A stretch of DNA of 64,000 nt from Negativicoccus succinicivorans (GCF_018372215.1 NZ_JAHAJN010000001.1:124001-188000), one strand, 5' to 3'. Shown: positions 16,300 through 24,652, counted from the first letter of the stretch. A program made the numbers and translations. The notes: generated by a model from the sequence alone, not told the origin.

Positions 16300-17184
16300 A
16301 TGAAGTCATTTGGAGCTGTTTTAACGGCAATGATTACGCCATTTACAGAAACCGGAGAAGTCGATTATCAAGCAAGCGCTCAGCTCGCCCGCTATTTAGT
16401 TGCCCATGGTTCGGACGGACTGGTCATTTGCGGGAGCACCGGTGAAGGGGCCGTAATGACTGCGGAAGAAAAGTTGAAGCTCTTCGCCACGATTCGTGAA
16501 GCAGTCGGTCCGGAAATATTTTTAGTTGCCAATACCGGCTCAAATAATACGCAACAATCTGTAGCATTTACAAAAGAAGCCGAAAAAACTGGGGTAAATG
16601 CCTGTATGGCTGTCGTACCGTATTATAATAAGCCGACACAGGAAGGTTGCTACCAACATTTTGCGGCGATTGCACAAAGCACCTCTTTGCCGATCATTTT
16701 ATACAATGTACCGGGACGCACCGCCTCGCAAGTGACACCGGAAACAGTTGCCCGTCTGGCCAACGAATTTTCGAATATTGTTGCGGTCAAAGAAGCGAGC
16801 GGAAATCTGAATCAAGTTTCCGAAATTGCACGGCTTTGTCCGGAAGGATTTCTGATTTACAGCGGTGATGATTCTTTGACGTTACCGATTTTAGCTGTGG
16901 GTGGTTGTGGCGTAATCAGTGTCGCCGGTCACCTCGTCGGCGAACAGTTAAACCAAATGGTCACCTCATTCCTGACCGGTGATGTACAAAAGGCACAACA
17001 AATTCATTATCAATTGCTACCGATCATGAAGAAGCTTTTCTTCATATCCAATCCGATTCCGGTGAAAGAAGCGGTGAGTATGATCGGTTTGCCGGCCGGT
17101 GAATTCCGTTTGCCGTTGGTACATGCGAATGAAAAAGAAAAAGCGTTTATTCGTGAATTTTTGAACGACTACGATCTTTGCTAA
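16300..17184 (+). CDS. dapA: 4-hydroxy-tetrahydrodipicolinate synthase
   Basis: A 294-residue TIM-barrel Schiff-base aldolase condensing pyruvate with aspartate semialdehyde. Key features are GSTGEG (45-50), Tyr135 in LYNVPGR and Schiff-base Lys164 in AVKEASGN. Last gene of the operon, closed by a bidirectional terminator shared with lexA. Confidence 0.96.
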   Translation: MKSFGAVLTAMITPFTETGEVDYQASAQLARYLVAHGSDGLVICGSTGEGAVMTAEEKLKLFATIREAVGPEIFLVANTGSNNTQQSVAFTKEAEKTGVNACMAVVPYYNKPTQEGCYQHFAAIAQSTSLPIILYNVPGRTASQVTPETVARLANEFSNIVAVKEASGNLNQVSEIARLCPEGFLIYSGDDSLTLPILAVGGCGVISVAGHLVGEQLNQMVTSFLTGDVQKAQQIHYQLLPIMKKLFFISNPIPVKEAVSMIGLPAGEFRLPLVHANEKEKAFIREFLNDYDLC

Positions 17185-17185
17185 T

Positions 17186-17211
17186 AAAAAAGAGCCTAAG
17201 GCTCTTTTTTT
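17186..17211. terminator. Bidirectional terminator between dapA and lexA
   Basis: Perfect GC-containing stem (arms AAAAAGAGCC and GGCTCTTTTT) with a TAA loop, flanked by A-runs on the left and T-runs on the right. It can terminate dapA on the + strand and lexA on the - strand, which converge here. Confidence 0.85.
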
Positions 17212-17214
17212 ATT

Positions 17215-17841
17215 TCAATTATATTTTCGATATACCCCGATCACGCGTCCGACGATTTTCACATCTTGGCTGATGATAGGTTCATATGCATTATTTTCAG
17301 GCTGCAGACGTATATGATCCGACTCTTTATAAAACCGTTTTACCGTCGCTTCCTCGTCACCGACCATAGCGACCACAATATCACCATTTTCCGCATTCGG
17401 CTGCTCTTTAACGAAAAGCACGTCACCTTCCAAAATACCGGCATCCATCATACTGTCGCCTTGCACTTCCAACATAAATGCCGAATCGCTGCCAATGAAT
17501 TGAAGAGGAAAGGGGTAGACATCTTCTACATTTTGCTCCGCAGTAGCTGGTAGACCGGCATGAACATTACCTATCAAGGGAATTGGGGTCAATTCTTTTT
17601 GGCGCCATTCATCTTCCTCAATCAACATAATGGAACGATTTTGCGAAGGCTCACGGCGAATATAACCGGCTTTTTCCAAACCATCGAGATATCCTTGTAC
17701 GGTAGAAGGAGACTTCACACCAATCGCTCGTGCAATGTCACGAACGGAAGGGACATAACCGTTACGGTGGGTAAAATCACGAATATATTCCAGCACATCT
17801 TTTTGACGTGTCGTTAACTGCGGACGTTGGTTGTTTGTCAT
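17215..17841 (-). CDS. lexA: LexA repressor (SOS regulator)
   Basis: A 208-residue LexA. The N-terminal winged helix (about 1-70) contains the recognition segment SVRDIARAIGVKSPSTVQGYL. The self-cleavage site is Ala95-Gly96 (HAGLP), and the Ser130 (GDSMM) and Lys168 (ATVKRF) dyad completes the S24 peptidase domain. RecA filaments trigger cleavage and derepress SOS genes. It is transcribed away from a LysM gene with three LexA boxes between them, so it should be autoregulated. Confidence 0.96.
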   Translation of the reverse strand: MTNNQRPQLTTRQKDVLEYIRDFTHRNGYVPSVRDIARAIGVKSPSTVQGYLDGLEKAGYIRREPSQNRSIMLIEEDEWRQKELTPIPLIGNVHAGLPATAEQNVEDVYPFPLQFIGSDSAFMLEVQGDSMMDAGILEGDVLFVKEQPNAENGDIVVAMVGDEEATVKRFYKESDHIRLQPENNAYEPIISQDVKIVGRVIGVYRKYN

Positions 17842-17861
17842 GGAATCACATCCTTTCTTGC

Positions 17862-17963
17862 ATTATAACAAAATTTTCTCAGATAGGAAACAAATGTTCG
17901 AATTATACTCGACAGAACGTTTGTTCGGTAGTATGATGAATCTAATAAAAGAACAAATGTTCG
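17862..17963. promoter_or_regulatory. Divergent SOS control region: three LexA boxes and the lexA -10
   Basis: Three sites fit the Firmicutes LexA box CGAAC-N4-GTTCG: 17887-17900 (GAAACAAATGTTCG, one weak half), 17914-17927 (AGAACGTTTGTTCG) and 17950-17963 (AGAACAAATGTTCG). Reading leftward, TATAAT (- strand of 17862-17867) is a good lexA -10, with the first box over its -35 region. For the rightward gene a weak -35 TTGTTC at 17921 lies within box 2, and box 3 lies just upstream of the RBS. Confidence 0.88.
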
Positions 17964-17982
17964 CTTTGGGGATGTGAATATT

Positions 17983-18300
17983 ATGACAAAAACAATGGGC
18001 AACATTTTTATGGAATTAGGCATTTTAATAATTCTTGTCGTCGCAGGTCTGATGTACTTTATGAGCAGTAAACCTGCTTCACAAGTATATTATCAACCGA
18101 TTCGCATTCAGACCGGTGATACATTATGGAAGATTGCTTCCCAATATGCACCGGCGCATAAAGATATTCGTGAGGTCGTGTATGAAATTCAAAGCTATAA
18201 TCATTTAGTTGATGCCGGTACATTGCGGCCGGGGATGATTATTCATATTCCAGTAGAATCATCTTCCATTAATGACGAAATAAACATTGCCGCAAAATAA
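17983..18300 (+). CDS. Small SOS-controlled LysM membrane protein (YneA-like cell-division suppressor)
   Basis: A 105-residue protein with an N-terminal transmembrane helix (about 8-27) and one LysM peptidoglycan-binding domain (about 41-90, IQTGDTLWKIASQYAP to GMIIHIPV). Architecture, size and position, divergent from lexA with LexA boxes between, match YneA of Bacillus and DivS-type inhibitors that delay septation during DNA damage. Function is inferred from this context, not from close sequence identity. ATG 17983 is preferred over GTG 17974, which would sit on top of the GGGG ribosome-binding region. Confidence 0.78.
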   Translation: MTKTMGNIFMELGILIILVVAGLMYFMSSKPASQVYYQPIRIQTGDTLWKIASQYAPAHKDIREVVYEIQSYNHLVDAGTLRPGMIIHIPVESSSINDEINIAAK

Positions 18301-18328
18301 AAAACAGTGCTTAGCACTGTTTTTTTAT
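18301..18328. terminator. Bidirectional terminator between LysM gene and recombinase gene
   Basis: Perfect stem AAAACAGTGC/GCACTGTTTT with a TTA loop followed by further T residues, beginning right after the LysM stop and touching the recombinase stop from the other strand. It separates two convergent genes. Confidence 0.85.
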
Positions 18329-19305
18329 TTACTGCTGAACATATCGCGCAACGGGTTATGTTCAAATCGATCTGCTTCATTAATGTAATGTCGTACCATT
18401 TCAACGGAATGATGTCGCGTCTGCTGCATAATACGCCGCTCCTCAATGCCGGCCAATGCAGCCGATGTGGCAAAGCCGTGGCGTAAGCTGTGCGCCCCGT
18501 AGTCCGCCGGATCCAAACCGATTTTTTCTACCCAACGCTTGACGATACGATTGACCATCTGATCGGAAAGCGCATTTTTACGTAGTTTTCCCGTTTTAGT
18601 CGGTGAGCGAAAAACCGGTCCGGAGGTAATTTTGGTTCGAGATAGCCAGCTTTTTAAGGTCGTGACCGGACATAATTCTTTTTGCGTTAAATTCGGTAAG
18701 GCAACAATATTACCTTCACCTTCCTGGTCGGCCTTGGAGCGGGGAATAAAGATTTCAATACCTTGCCGCACAAAATGAACATCTTCACATCGTATAGAAC
18801 TTAATTCGCTTCTGCGAAATGCTCCCATAAAACCGATTACAAGAACCGTTTTATCTAAATGCTGGGTAAGATCTTTAACATCCATCATTTGCACGATAGC
18901 TTCTAAATCTTCTTTTAAAAGCGGTGATTTACCCTGCTGATAGGTACCGATTTTACGGCGAATACCTTTCATCGCTGCCTTTACTAACGGAGATAGGCAG
19001 GGATTATCTTTAATCAAACCGCCTGCCGTAAAATTTTCCGATAGAGCGCTTACACGGCGGGCGATGGTATTTGCTTTCGCATAAGCGGATAAATCATGTA
19101 TATAATTGACAATCGTCTCAGGAGTCGCAGGAAAAAAGTGAATGCCGCGATAATTGCACCAATCACAGAAGTCCGACCAATCTGATTCATAGGCATCAAT
19201 TGTCGAGTGCGACTTTTCCAACGTAAATAACTCCTTACTTCCGGAAGAAAGCAAAGAATTGTTTTGAATTCGTTGATTATCCCGTAAATAGAAGTGTTTC
19301 GCCAT
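18325..19305 (-). CDS. Tyrosine-type site-specific recombinase (stand-alone integrase)
   Basis: A 326-residue recombinase with an N-terminal SAM-like core-binding domain (about 25-115) and a C-terminal catalytic domain. Catalytic residues are Arg164/165 (AFRRSEL), Lys191, HSLRH (272-276, His272 and Arg275), His298 and the nucleophile Tyr307 (RHHSVEMVRHY). All are intact, so it is probably active. The N-terminal pattern resembles stand-alone integrases found on plasmids and chromosomes more than XerC/XerD. No excisionase, relaxase or phage gene is nearby. A perfect 22-bp inverted repeat lies just upstream of its start, between it and mtaD. Its biological substrate is unknown. Confidence 0.9.
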   Translation of the reverse strand: MAKHFYLRDNQRIQNNSLLSSGSKELFTLEKSHSTIDAYESDWSDFCDWCNYRGIHFFPATPETIVNYIHDLSAYAKANTIARRVSALSENFTAGGLIKDNPCLSPLVKAAMKGIRRKIGTYQQGKSPLLKEDLEAIVQMMDVKDLTQHLDKTVLVIGFMGAFRRSELSSIRCEDVHFVRQGIEIFIPRSKADQEGEGNIVALPNLTQKELCPVTTLKSWLSRTKITSGPVFRSPTKTGKLRKNALSDQMVNRIVKRWVEKIGLDPADYGAHSLRHGFATSAALAGIEERRIMQQTRHHSVEMVRHYINEADRFEHNPLRDMFSSK

Positions 19306-19316
19306 AATACACCACC

Positions 19317-19372
19317 AAAAAAGGCCTATAATAAATAACGATAATTTAACATTATCGTTATTTATTATAGGC
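19317..19372 (-). terminator. Perfect 22-bp inverted repeat with T-tract: terminator of the rib-mtn operon or recombination site
   Basis: Arms 19324-19345 and 19351-19372 are perfect reverse complements (22 bp) around a 5-nt spacer. On the - strand the hairpin starts 16 nt after the mtaD stop and is followed by six T residues (A-run 19317-19322 on +), as expected for an intrinsic terminator. The stem is unusually long and AT-rich, and it abuts the recombinase start, so a second role as a binding or crossover site is possible. TATAAT occurs inside both arms. Confidence 0.75.
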
Positions 19373-19388
19373 TATCACATTTTATTGC

Positions 19389-20669
19389 TTATGACAAGTT
19401 GTTAAAGTACTCCTGCGCTTTCGTAATTTCACTGCGCAAACGCTCTTCATCAATAGTAAGCAGTTGGCGATGTTGCATAACAAGCTTGCCGTTGATCATA
19501 ACGGTATCCACATCCGACGATTGTGCCGCATAGGCAAGCAATGACGTAACATTATACTGCGGTTGCCAATGGAAACCGTTGCGGTCGACTAAAATGATAT
19601 CGGCCAAATGGCCTTCTTTCAATTCGCCGAGATCGCTATACCCAAGTGCATGGGCGCCCCCTGATGTAGCCAATTCCACCGCGGTTTGTGCCGGAATAGC
19701 GGTAGGATCGTAGGATACACCTTTATGAATTAATGCAGCTGTCTGCATTTCTTCCCACATATCAAGCTTATTATTGCTCGATGCACCGTCTGTAGCCAAA
19801 CCGACGGTTATATTCGCAGCAAGCATCTGAGGAACCGGTGCCACGCCTGAAGCCAGTTTTAAATTACTGCGCGGATTATGTGCAACCCTTACATTATGCT
19901 CCGCCATAATAGCAATATCGTCAGCATCTACGTGTACGCAATGTGCGGCTAAGGTCGGTTGAGTAAAAAGACCGAGTTGTTCCATATAAGCAATCGGACT
20001 GAGTCCGTGTTTTTCTCGGCAGGTTTCGACCTCCCCTTGGGTTTCGGATAAGTGGATATGAATTTCAATATAGTCTTTACTGGCAGCATCAATGACTTTT
20101 TCCAAATATTTTGCCGAACAGGTATATGGTGCATGCGGTCCAAGCATTACACGAATTAAACCGTTTGCTGCTTGATGCCATTCATGGAAAAGTGCCACGT
20201 TTTCCTGCAGTGCTTCCTCCCCATTGGGAGAAGTTCCCGCCAAGCCACGTGCAATATTACCGCGCATACCGACATCAACAGCCGCTTTAGCCACCTGAGG
20301 CATATGCATATACATATCACAAAATGCGGTGGTACCACCCCGAATCATTTCCGCAAAAGCCAACTGCGAACCCCAGTAAACAACTTCATCATTCAATTTT
20401 GCTTCCGCGGGCCAAATATGGTTTTCGAGCCAATCCATTAAGGCAACATCATCGGCATAGCTGCGAAATAATGTCATTGCAACATGGGTATGACTGTTAA
20501 TTAAACCCGGCATGGCCAGCATTCTCTTGCCATCTATTTTATTGTCAACATCTTCACATTCAAGATTTTTCCCAATTTTTTGAATCCGTTGATCGCTTAC
20601 TAAAATATCAACGTCGATTTTGATTTCCTGCGGTGTCCAAAGGTCCACATGTTGAATTAATGTGTTCAT
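19389..20669 (-). CDS. mtaD: 5-methylthioadenosine/S-adenosylhomocysteine deaminase
   Basis: A 426-residue amidohydrolase (TIM barrel) with metal-binding and catalytic blocks NSHTHVAMT, HIHLSETQGEVE, AHCVHVDADD and ATDGASSNN, the pattern of MtaD/SAH deaminases. It should convert MTA to methylthioinosine and SAH to S-inosylhomocysteine. It is the last gene of the ribD-to-mtaD operon and overlaps ahcY by 4 nt. Other cyclic-amine deaminases share the fold, but the neighbours (ahcY, mtnA, mtnP) make the MTA/SAH role likely. Confidence 0.88.
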   Translation of the reverse strand: MNTLIQHVDLWTPQEIKIDVDILVSDQRIQKIGKNLECEDVDNKIDGKRMLAMPGLINSHTHVAMTLFRSYADDVALMDWLENHIWPAEAKLNDEVVYWGSQLAFAEMIRGGTTAFCDMYMHMPQVAKAAVDVGMRGNIARGLAGTSPNGEEALQENVALFHEWHQAANGLIRVMLGPHAPYTCSAKYLEKVIDAASKDYIEIHIHLSETQGEVETCREKHGLSPIAYMEQLGLFTQPTLAAHCVHVDADDIAIMAEHNVRVAHNPRSNLKLASGVAPVPQMLAANITVGLATDGASSNNKLDMWEEMQTAALIHKGVSYDPTAIPAQTAVELATSGGAHALGYSDLGELKEGHLADIILVDRNGFHWQPQYNVTSLLAYAAQSSDVDTVMINGKLVMQHRQLLTIDEERLRSEITKAQEYFNNLS

Positions 20670-21919
20670 TCGTCACTTCCTTCCTCATATAAGTAAGCAT
20701 ATTGTTCGGATGTCAATGTATCAATAGCATAATGCATTGCCTCTAATTTAATTCGTGCGACATTTTCATCAATTACTTTGGGCATGACATATACTTTTGG
20801 TGAAAGCCATTCCGCGTTTGTCTGTACATAATCCAACGCCAACGCTTGCAACGCGAAGGACAAATCCATGATTTCAGCGGGATGTCCATCCCCTGCTGCC
20901 AAATTGACCAGTCTCCCCTCGGCCAAAACAAAGAGAGTATTTCCATTGGTCAATGTATAGCCTTTAATATTTTGCCGGGCCTCAAATTCTTTGTCGGCAA
21001 GCTCACTGAGTTCACGCACATTGACTTCCACATCAAAGTGACCTGCATTACATAGAATGGCCCCATCTTTCATTAGCGGATAATGGGCTTTAGTGATGAC
21101 ATCTTTACAACCCGTTACCGTGACAAAAATATCACCGAGTTGGGCGGCTTTTTCCATCGGCAACACCGTAAAACCGTCAAATACCGCTTCGATCGCTTTG
21201 ATCGGATCAATTTCCGTGATATAAACATGTGCTCCTAATCCTTTGGCGCGCATGGCAACGCCTTTACCGCACCAACCATATCCCGCAACTACCACATTGC
21301 GTCCGGCAATCGTCAAATTAGTCGTCCGGATAATACCGTCCCAAGCGGATTGCCCGGTACCGTAGCGATTATCAAAAAGATATTTACACAGTGAATCATT
21401 GACAGCAACCATTGGAAATTGCAGTTTCTTTTCCTTGTCCCATACGCGCAAACGCTGTACACCGGTAGTCGTTTCTTCGGAACCGCCCAAGAGCCGCTCC
21501 TGCGCATCTTTACGACTATCCAGAACAAGCGCCGTCACATCACCGCCGTCATCTAAAATTAGATGTGGCTTATGGTCCAGGGCGTGGTTTAAGTATTGTG
21601 TATATTCTTCATCAGTACAACCGTGCGTAGCATATACGGTAAGACCTCGTTTGACCAAAGCGGCGGCAATCGGATCTTGGGTAGAAAGCGGATTGCTGCC
21701 GGTAACAATGACCTTGGCGCCGGCTTCCTGTAAAACCGTCGCTAAAAATGCCGTTTTTGCTTCCAAGTGAATCGACATGACTATGGTTTTACCTGCAAAC
21801 GCTTGTCGCTTTGTCAAATCACGCCGAATTTCCTGCAGCACCGGCATATACCTTTGTACCCAATTAATTCTTTTTTCGCCTTCCGCGGCCAAAGATAAAT
21901 CTCGAATGATAGAATTCAT
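20666..21919 (-). CDS. ahcY: Adenosylhomocysteinase (short form)
   Basis: A 417-residue NAD-dependent hydrolase. The Rossmann motif GYGWCGKGVAMRAKGLGA and the HFDVEVN and NLAAGDGHP blocks are clear. It is shorter than the ~470-residue enzymes and ends with LTSEQYAYLYEEG, like Thermotoga/archaeal forms, instead of the C-terminal Lys-Tyr tail. Canonically it splits SAH into adenosine and homocysteine. In Methanocaldococcus a related enzyme acts on S-inosylhomocysteine made by a deaminase, and here a deaminase gene is directly downstream. It overlaps both neighbours by 4 nt. Confidence 0.94.
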   Translation of the reverse strand: MNSIIRDLSLAAEGEKRINWVQRYMPVLQEIRRDLTKRQAFAGKTIVMSIHLEAKTAFLATVLQEAGAKVIVTGSNPLSTQDPIAAALVKRGLTVYATHGCTDEEYTQYLNHALDHKPHLILDDGGDVTALVLDSRKDAQERLLGGSEETTTGVQRLRVWDKEKKLQFPMVAVNDSLCKYLFDNRYGTGQSAWDGIIRTTNLTIAGRNVVVAGYGWCGKGVAMRAKGLGAHVYITEIDPIKAIEAVFDGFTVLPMEKAAQLGDIFVTVTGCKDVITKAHYPLMKDGAILCNAGHFDVEVNVRELSELADKEFEARQNIKGYTLTNGNTLFVLAEGRLVNLAAGDGHPAEIMDLSFALQALALDYVQTNAEWLSPKVYVMPKVIDENVARIKLEAMHYAIDTLTSEQYAYLYEEGSDE

Positions 21920-22968
21920 TGTTTCACCTTCTCTTTTAATTTGGTGATTGCCTGTTCATATGGTGCGGTTAACACACCTTTTTCTGTAATCATTCCCGTC
22001 ACCAATTCAGCGGGAGTTACATCAAATGCTGGATTCCAAACGGCAACATTTTTCGGCGTACTGCGAACCCCTTGAAATTGGCGGACCTCTTCGGCAACAC
22101 GTTCTTCAATGGGGATTTGCGAACCATCGGTAAGTGTGAAGTCAAATGTCGAGCTCGGTGCCGCTACGTAAAATGGAATATTATGATAATGCGCCAGCAC
22201 AGCTAAGCCGTAAGTCCCGATTTTGTTAGCAACATCACCATGCGTGGTAATTCGATCCGCACCGACGATTATGGCATCTATTTTTTTGTTTAAAATAGCG
22301 CTTGCGGCCATATTGTCACAAATTAACGTGCAGGGAATTTTATCTTTCGTTAGTTCATACGCCGTCAGACGAGCCCCCTGAAGCAGCGGTCGCGTTTCAT
22401 CCATATAGGCCGTGATTAGTTTTTTTTGGAGATGCAATTCGCGGATAACTCCCAATGCAGTTCCGATACCTGCCGTAGCAAGTGCTCCCGCATTACAGTG
22501 AGTAAGAATCGTTACAGGTCGATCAAAAAGCGCTGCACCATGTTTAGCTATCGCTTTATTTTGTGCAAGGTCATCGCTATCCACTTTTTGCGCTTGCAAA
22601 AGTAATGCTTGGTAAGCCGCGTCATACGACGATTTTTGTGCAAGCAGGGTAGCGTACATCTCACGCTGTAAGTCCACAGCCCAGGCTAAATTGACAGCCG
22701 TCGGCCGCGCTTCCCGTAAAGTTTCGGTAGCGGCGTTAAAGACAGATTGTTGGGGGATGCTTTTTTCTGACGGTGCGCTTTCGGCAAATGCCAAGACGCA
22801 GGCATACGCCGCCGCGACGCCTATGGCTGGTGCTCCACGTACAGCTAACGTAGCTATCGCATGAGTGACATCGGCTGTCTTTCTGCATGTTATATACACT
22901 TCTTCAGTGGGTAAACGTCGCTGATCAAGCAAGATAAGTGCGTCATCTTCCCAATATAAGTGTCTCAT
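21916..22968 (-). CDS. mtnA: S-methyl-5-thioribose-1-phosphate isomerase
   Basis: A 350-residue enzyme of the eIF2B-alpha-like fold converting MTR-1-P to MTRu-1-P. The conserved blocks include VRGAPAIGVAAAYA, LTHCNAGALATAG, ETRPLLQGARLTAYEL and VGADRIT. It overlaps mtnP by 4 nt. The later methionine-salvage genes (mtnB, mtnC, mtnD) are absent from the window, so MTRu-1-P may enter a shorter shunt using an aldolase, or those genes lie elsewhere. Confidence 0.95.
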   Translation of the reverse strand: MRHLYWEDDALILLDQRRLPTEEVYITCRKTADVTHAIATLAVRGAPAIGVAAAYACVLAFAESAPSEKSIPQQSVFNAATETLREARPTAVNLAWAVDLQREMYATLLAQKSSYDAAYQALLLQAQKVDSDDLAQNKAIAKHGAALFDRPVTILTHCNAGALATAGIGTALGVIRELHLQKKLITAYMDETRPLLQGARLTAYELTKDKIPCTLICDNMAASAILNKKIDAIIVGADRITTHGDVANKIGTYGLAVLAHYHNIPFYVAAPSSTFDFTLTDGSQIPIEERVAEEVRQFQGVRSTPKNVAVWNPAFDVTPAELVTGMITEKGVLTAPYEQAITKLKEKVKQ

Positions 22969-23777
22969 AACTTAATTCCCTGCTCTACTTTAAAGCCACC
23001 GTATTCTGCCATGGCGTGCAATGCCGGACTATCAAATGCAGGGTCAAATGTCGTCATGACAGATCGTAGGAGTTTTTTCAGTTGCTCACTGTTTTTTTCC
23101 ATAGCCTCTACCACTTCACCATGTGTAAGATTTTGTGGAGAAATACCGGCAGCAAAGTTGGTAACGAGCGATACGGTAGTATATGCGATTTCCGCTTCCC
23201 GAGCTAATGGGCATTCGGGAGCATTGGTCATACCGACAACATCGCCTCCGAGTTGCGAATACATTTTAATTTCGCCGGCAGTTTCAAAACGCGGGCCTTC
23301 TGTACATACATAGGTCCCTTTTTCATGTAACGGCAACTTTTCTTTCTTGGCGGCTTCTGCGATCATCTTACGTAATGTACCGCAGTAAGGTTCCGTCAAA
23401 TCCACATGTGCTACCGGCAAAGGAGAGCCGTCATAAAAGGTGTGTTCACGCGATTTGGTAAAATCGAGTAATTGATCGACCAGTACCATTTCACCCGGCT
23501 TCATGTCCGGATTGAGTGAACCGACGGCGGTAGTCGCTACAATCGCAACAACATCAAGCATTTTCAAAGCATAAATATTGGCACGATAATTGATTTTATG
23601 CGGCGGAATCGTGTGATTGGCACCATGGCGGGTCATGAAAATAATTTCTTTATCCATAAAAATACCGGATGTATAAACGGCTTGTCCATAAGGTGTCTTG
23701 ATTGACGTTGTCTTCGTATTACTGAGCAACGCGGGGCCATATACTCCCGTCCCTCCGATAATAGCCAGTTTACGCAT
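22965..23777 (-). CDS. mtnP: MTA/MTI phosphorylase (probable S-methyl-5'-thioinosine phosphorylase)
   Basis: A 270-residue trimeric-type purine nucleoside phosphorylase of the MTAP family: IIGGTGVYG (6-14), GANHTIPPHKINYRAN (52-67) and TEGPRFETAGEI (159-170). The base-recognition site reads SLVTNFAAG with Asn207, whereas adenine-specific MTAPs have Asp (TDYD). Asn is the residue used for 6-oxopurines, which suggests methylthioinosine as substrate and fits the mtaD deaminase in the same operon. The start is ATG 23777 with AAGGAGGAG upstream, overlapping the hslO end. A longer in-frame form to 23831 lacks support. Confidence 0.88.
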   Translation of the reverse strand: MRKLAIIGGTGVYGPALLSNTKTTSIKTPYGQAVYTSGIFMDKEIIFMTRHGANHTIPPHKINYRANIYALKMLDVVAIVATTAVGSLNPDMKPGEMVLVDQLLDFTKSREHTFYDGSPLPVAHVDLTEPYCGTLRKMIAEAAKKEKLPLHEKGTYVCTEGPRFETAGEIKMYSQLGGDVVGMTNAPECPLAREAEIAYTTVSLVTNFAAGISPQNLTHGEVVEAMEKNSEQLKKLLRSVMTTFDPAFDSPALHAMAEYGGFKVEQGIKL

Positions 23778-24651
23778 TAGACTCCTCCTTTTCAGCAAAG
23801 ACGGCTGCCAATTCATCTTTGGTAAAAACATATTTTTGTTCGCAGTAGTGACAGACCAATTCCGTTTTATCTTCCTGCAGTAAAGCTTCCTGATCTTCTT
23901 TCGGAATCGTCTTTAACGCTGTAAGAAATTTTTCGGACGAACAGGTACATTCCCAAAGCACTAGTTTTTCTGCCAGTAAATCTACATGTAAACCGTGGGA
24001 AAGAATTTCGATAATTTCTTCTTCTGTATGCGTACGCATCGCAGTGGTAATCGGTCCCAGCTTTGCCAAATTGGCTTCCATTTGCTGCAATGCTTCTTCA
24101 TCACGATCCGGCATTGCCTCTACCAAAATGCCTCCGGCGGCTAATACCTGTACATCGCCACTTACCATCACACCGAGACTTACCGCAGAAGGAATCTGCT
24201 CCGAAAGTGTTAGATAATAAGCCAGGTCTTCCGCGATTTCGCCCGAGTGGATTTCAATAGCGCTTTGGTAAGGCTGCCGCAAGAGAGAGTATCTTGTGAC
24301 ATAAAGCATACCTTGACCGACTGCTTGCCCGACATCCAATTTCCCGTGCTCGTTAAGCGGCAAATCGACCTGTCCGTTCTCCACGTAGCCGCGAACACGG
24401 TTAGTCTCATAGGCATCGACAAATACTTTGCCCAGCGGTCCGTCGCCGTCGAAACGAATACTTACGCCTTCCTGGTTTTTAAAATCAGTTGCGAGAAGCA
24501 ATGCACCCGTCATCGCGCGTCCTAATGCAGCCGTAGCTACAGGAGAAAGATCATGCAATGCTCGTGCGCGCGCGACAGCAGAGGTCGTATACGCCACTGA
24601 GATTTTCAAACCTTCATGGGCCAGATAATGTTTAATACTATCTTTCCACAT
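23770..24651 (-). CDS. hslO: Hsp33 redox-regulated chaperone
   Basis: A 293-residue holdase activated by oxidation. The C-terminal zinc site is complete: Cys235 and Cys237 (ECTC) with Cys267 and Cys270 (CHYC). The N-terminal chaperone domain has the usual ATAALGRAMTGALL and GYV blocks. It lies 1 nt after ribH and overlaps mtnP, so it belongs to the flavin-controlled transcript. Linking an oxidative-stress chaperone to flavin supply is suggestive in an anaerobe but may be chance. Confidence 0.95.
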   Translation of the reverse strand: MWKDSIKHYLAHEGLKISVAYTTSAVARARALHDLSPVATAALGRAMTGALLLATDFKNQEGVSIRFDGDGPLGKVFVDAYETNRVRGYVENGQVDLPLNEHGKLDVGQAVGQGMLYVTRYSLLRQPYQSAIEIHSGEIAEDLAYYLTLSEQIPSAVSLGVMVSGDVQVLAAGGILVEAMPDRDEEALQQMEANLAKLGPITTAMRTHTEEEIIEILSHGLHVDLLAEKLVLWECTCSSEKFLTALKTIPKEDQEALLQEDKTELVCHYCEQKYVFTKDELAAVFAEKEESNA

Positions 24652-24652
24652 G

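Noticed and set aside
19324..19372. CRISPR or phage attachment site
   Set aside because: Only one repeat pair is present, with no spacer series, cas genes or direct duplication. Kept as a hairpin/inverted repeat.
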